DNA of 5,733 nt from assembly GCA_029258495.1 (NCBI GenBank), contig JARHYV010000053.1:1-5733 (forward strand), read 5' to 3'. This document shows positions 4,852 through 5,733 of this stretch, one piece after another. Each line of letters opens with the position of its first letter. The stretch's first letter is position 1. This stretch comes from Faecousia sp. (GTDB lineage Bacteria > Bacillota > Clostridia > Oscillospirales > Oscillospiraceae). A program made the translations under genes and the position numbers. The notes under the pieces were generated by a model, which was not told where the DNA came from, did no database searches, and was given only the letters and a program-made list of their open reading frames with translations.

Positions 4852-5733
4852 ATGGCAGACATCAAGAAAATCGCGACTCGTGAAAGCTATGGTCAGGCAT
4901 TGGCCGAATTGGGCAAGGAGCACAAGGATGTTGTCGTATTCGACGCTGACCTTTCCGGCGCTACCAAAACAAGCATCTTCAAGAAGGCATTCCCCGACCG
5001 CCACTTCAATGCCGGTATTGCCGAGGCCGATATGATTTGTGCCGCTGCCGGTGCCGCCACCATGGGCACCGTTCCCTTTGCATCTTCCTTTGCAATGTTC
5101 GCCAGCGGCCGTGCATTCGAGCAGGTTCGCAACTCTATTGGCTACCCCCATCTGAATGTCAAGATCGCTGCCACCCACGGCGGTATCTCCGTAGGCGAAG
5201 ACGGCGCCAGCCATCAGTGCTGTGAAGACTTCGCTCTGATGCGTTCCATCCCCGGCATGGTGGTGATGTCCCCTGCCGACGATGTAGAGGCCAAGGCCGC
5301 TGTAAAGGCTGCTTATGAATATAACGGCCCTGTGTATCTTCGCTTTGGCAGACTGGCTGTTCCCGTCTTCCACAACGAAGAAACCTTCCATTTCCAGATC
5401 GGCAAGGGCGAACTCCTCCGCGACGGCACGGATGTTGCCATTATCGCTAACGGTCTGATGGTCAACGAGGCTCTCATCGCTGCCGAAACTCTGGCTGCAA
5501 AGGGCATCAACGCAATGGTGGTCAATATCTGCACCATCAAGCCTCTGGACGAGGAAATGGTTTTGGCCGCCGCAAAGAAGTGCGGAAAGGTCATCACCTG
5601 CGAGGAGCACTCCATTATCGGCGGTCTGGGCGAGGCAGTCTGCTCCCTTCTGTCTGAGAAGCTGCCCACGCCTGTGCGCCGGATCGGTGTCAACGATGAA
5701 TTCGGACATTCCGGCCCTGCTGCTGAACTGCTC
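4852..5733 (+). CDS. tkt: Transketolase, C-terminal subunit (3' end outside window)
   Basis: This is the pyrimidine-binding and C-terminal half of the split transketolase. It pairs with the product of the preceding gene to make the active site at the interface. The frame is open for 294 codons to the window edge with no stop. The family is usually a little over 300 residues, so only a short tail is missing. Residues 54-60 (AGIAEAD) hold the catalytic glutamate E58 that activates thiamine (E. coli TktA E411 equivalent), and F/S-rich PFASSFAMF follows at 75-83. THGGISVGEDGASHQ at 108-122 carries H109, D117 and H121, matching the H-x-x-x-G-x-GEDG-x-x-HQ signature of substrate-binding residues. 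The last third (from about 170) fits the transketolase C-terminal domain, ending in the typical GHSGPAAELL. It follows the N-subunit by 3 bases and should share its transcript. Confidence 0.95.
   Translation, partial: MADIKKIATRESYGQALAELGKEHKDVVVFDADLSGATKTSIFKKAFPDRHFNAGIAEADMICAAAGAATMGTVPFASSFAMFASGRAFEQVRNSIGYPHLNVKIAATHGGISVGEDGASHQCCEDFALMRSIPGMVVMSPADDVEAKAAVKAAYEYNGPVYLRFGRLAVPVFHNEETFHFQIGKGELLRDGTDVAIIANGLMVNEALIAAETLAAKGINAMVVNICTIKPLDEEMVLAAAKKCGKVITCEEHSIIGGLGEAVCSLLSEKLPTPVRRIGVNDEFGHSGPAAELL

Noticed and set aside
3703..5709. A 668-codon open frame on the minus strand
   Set aside because: It lies opposite the ATPase 3' end, a terminator, a promoter and both well-identified transketolase genes. 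Its translation is His/Gly/Ser-rich with no recognisable domain. It is a by-product of codon bias in the real genes.
1..5733. Search for mobile elements, CRISPR repeats, toxin-antitoxin or defence genes, and tRNA/rRNA
   Set aside because: Every substantial stretch is accounted for by housekeeping genes and their control sites. No terminal inverted repeats, direct-repeat arrays or RNA gene signatures were seen.

Overview
The window reads as an ordinary chromosomal stretch from a Clostridia-type Firmicute, most likely a gut anaerobe of the Oscillospiraceae/Ruminococcaceae kind. This is an inference from strong AGGAG-type ribosome binding sites, TTGACA/TATAAT-like promoters, intrinsic terminators with T-tracts, a moderately GC-rich coding style, a transketolase split into two genes, and a lysine-riboswitch-controlled amino acid ABC transporter. 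All real genes lie on the + strand. No mobile element, CRISPR array, rRNA or tRNA was seen.

Layout. (1) Positions 1-954 hold the C-terminal part of a UvrD/PcrA-type superfamily 1 helicase. It enters from the left edge and ends in two Tudor-like modules. (2) Positions 955-1050 carry no gene, no clear terminator and nothing recognisable. (3) Positions 1051-1340 form a control region: a strong sigma-A promoter, a lysine riboswitch aptamer with all five helices and a kissing loop that can be paired by eye, then an intrinsic terminator just before the next gene. (4) Positions 1388-3857 are a three-gene ABC importer: lipoprotein binding protein, permease, ATPase. A 26-bp perfect palindrome lies between the first two genes, the last two overlap by 4 nt, and a strong terminator follows. 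(5) Positions 3923-5733 hold a new promoter and a split transketolase, N-terminal subunit then C-terminal subunit. The second runs off the right edge.

How it works together. The riboswitch gives the importer its likely substrate, which the proteins alone would not: when lysine is plentiful the aptamer should hold its P1 helix, the terminator should form and the operon should be shut off. With lysine scarce, an alternative pairing should break the terminator and allow uptake. The binding protein is anchored to the outer face of the membrane by a lipid on Cys20, the permease is the membrane channel (probably a homodimer) and the ATPase drives transport. The transketolase is a separate unit with its own promoter, serving the non-oxidative pentose phosphate pathway. 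The helicase is a DNA repair/replication gene with no evident link to either.

I found no evidence for a previously undescribed system. The points most worth a second look are the riboswitch-based substrate assignment and its antiterminator, the start-codon trap that overlaps the riboswitch, the intercistronic palindrome, and the doubled C-terminal domain of the helicase.
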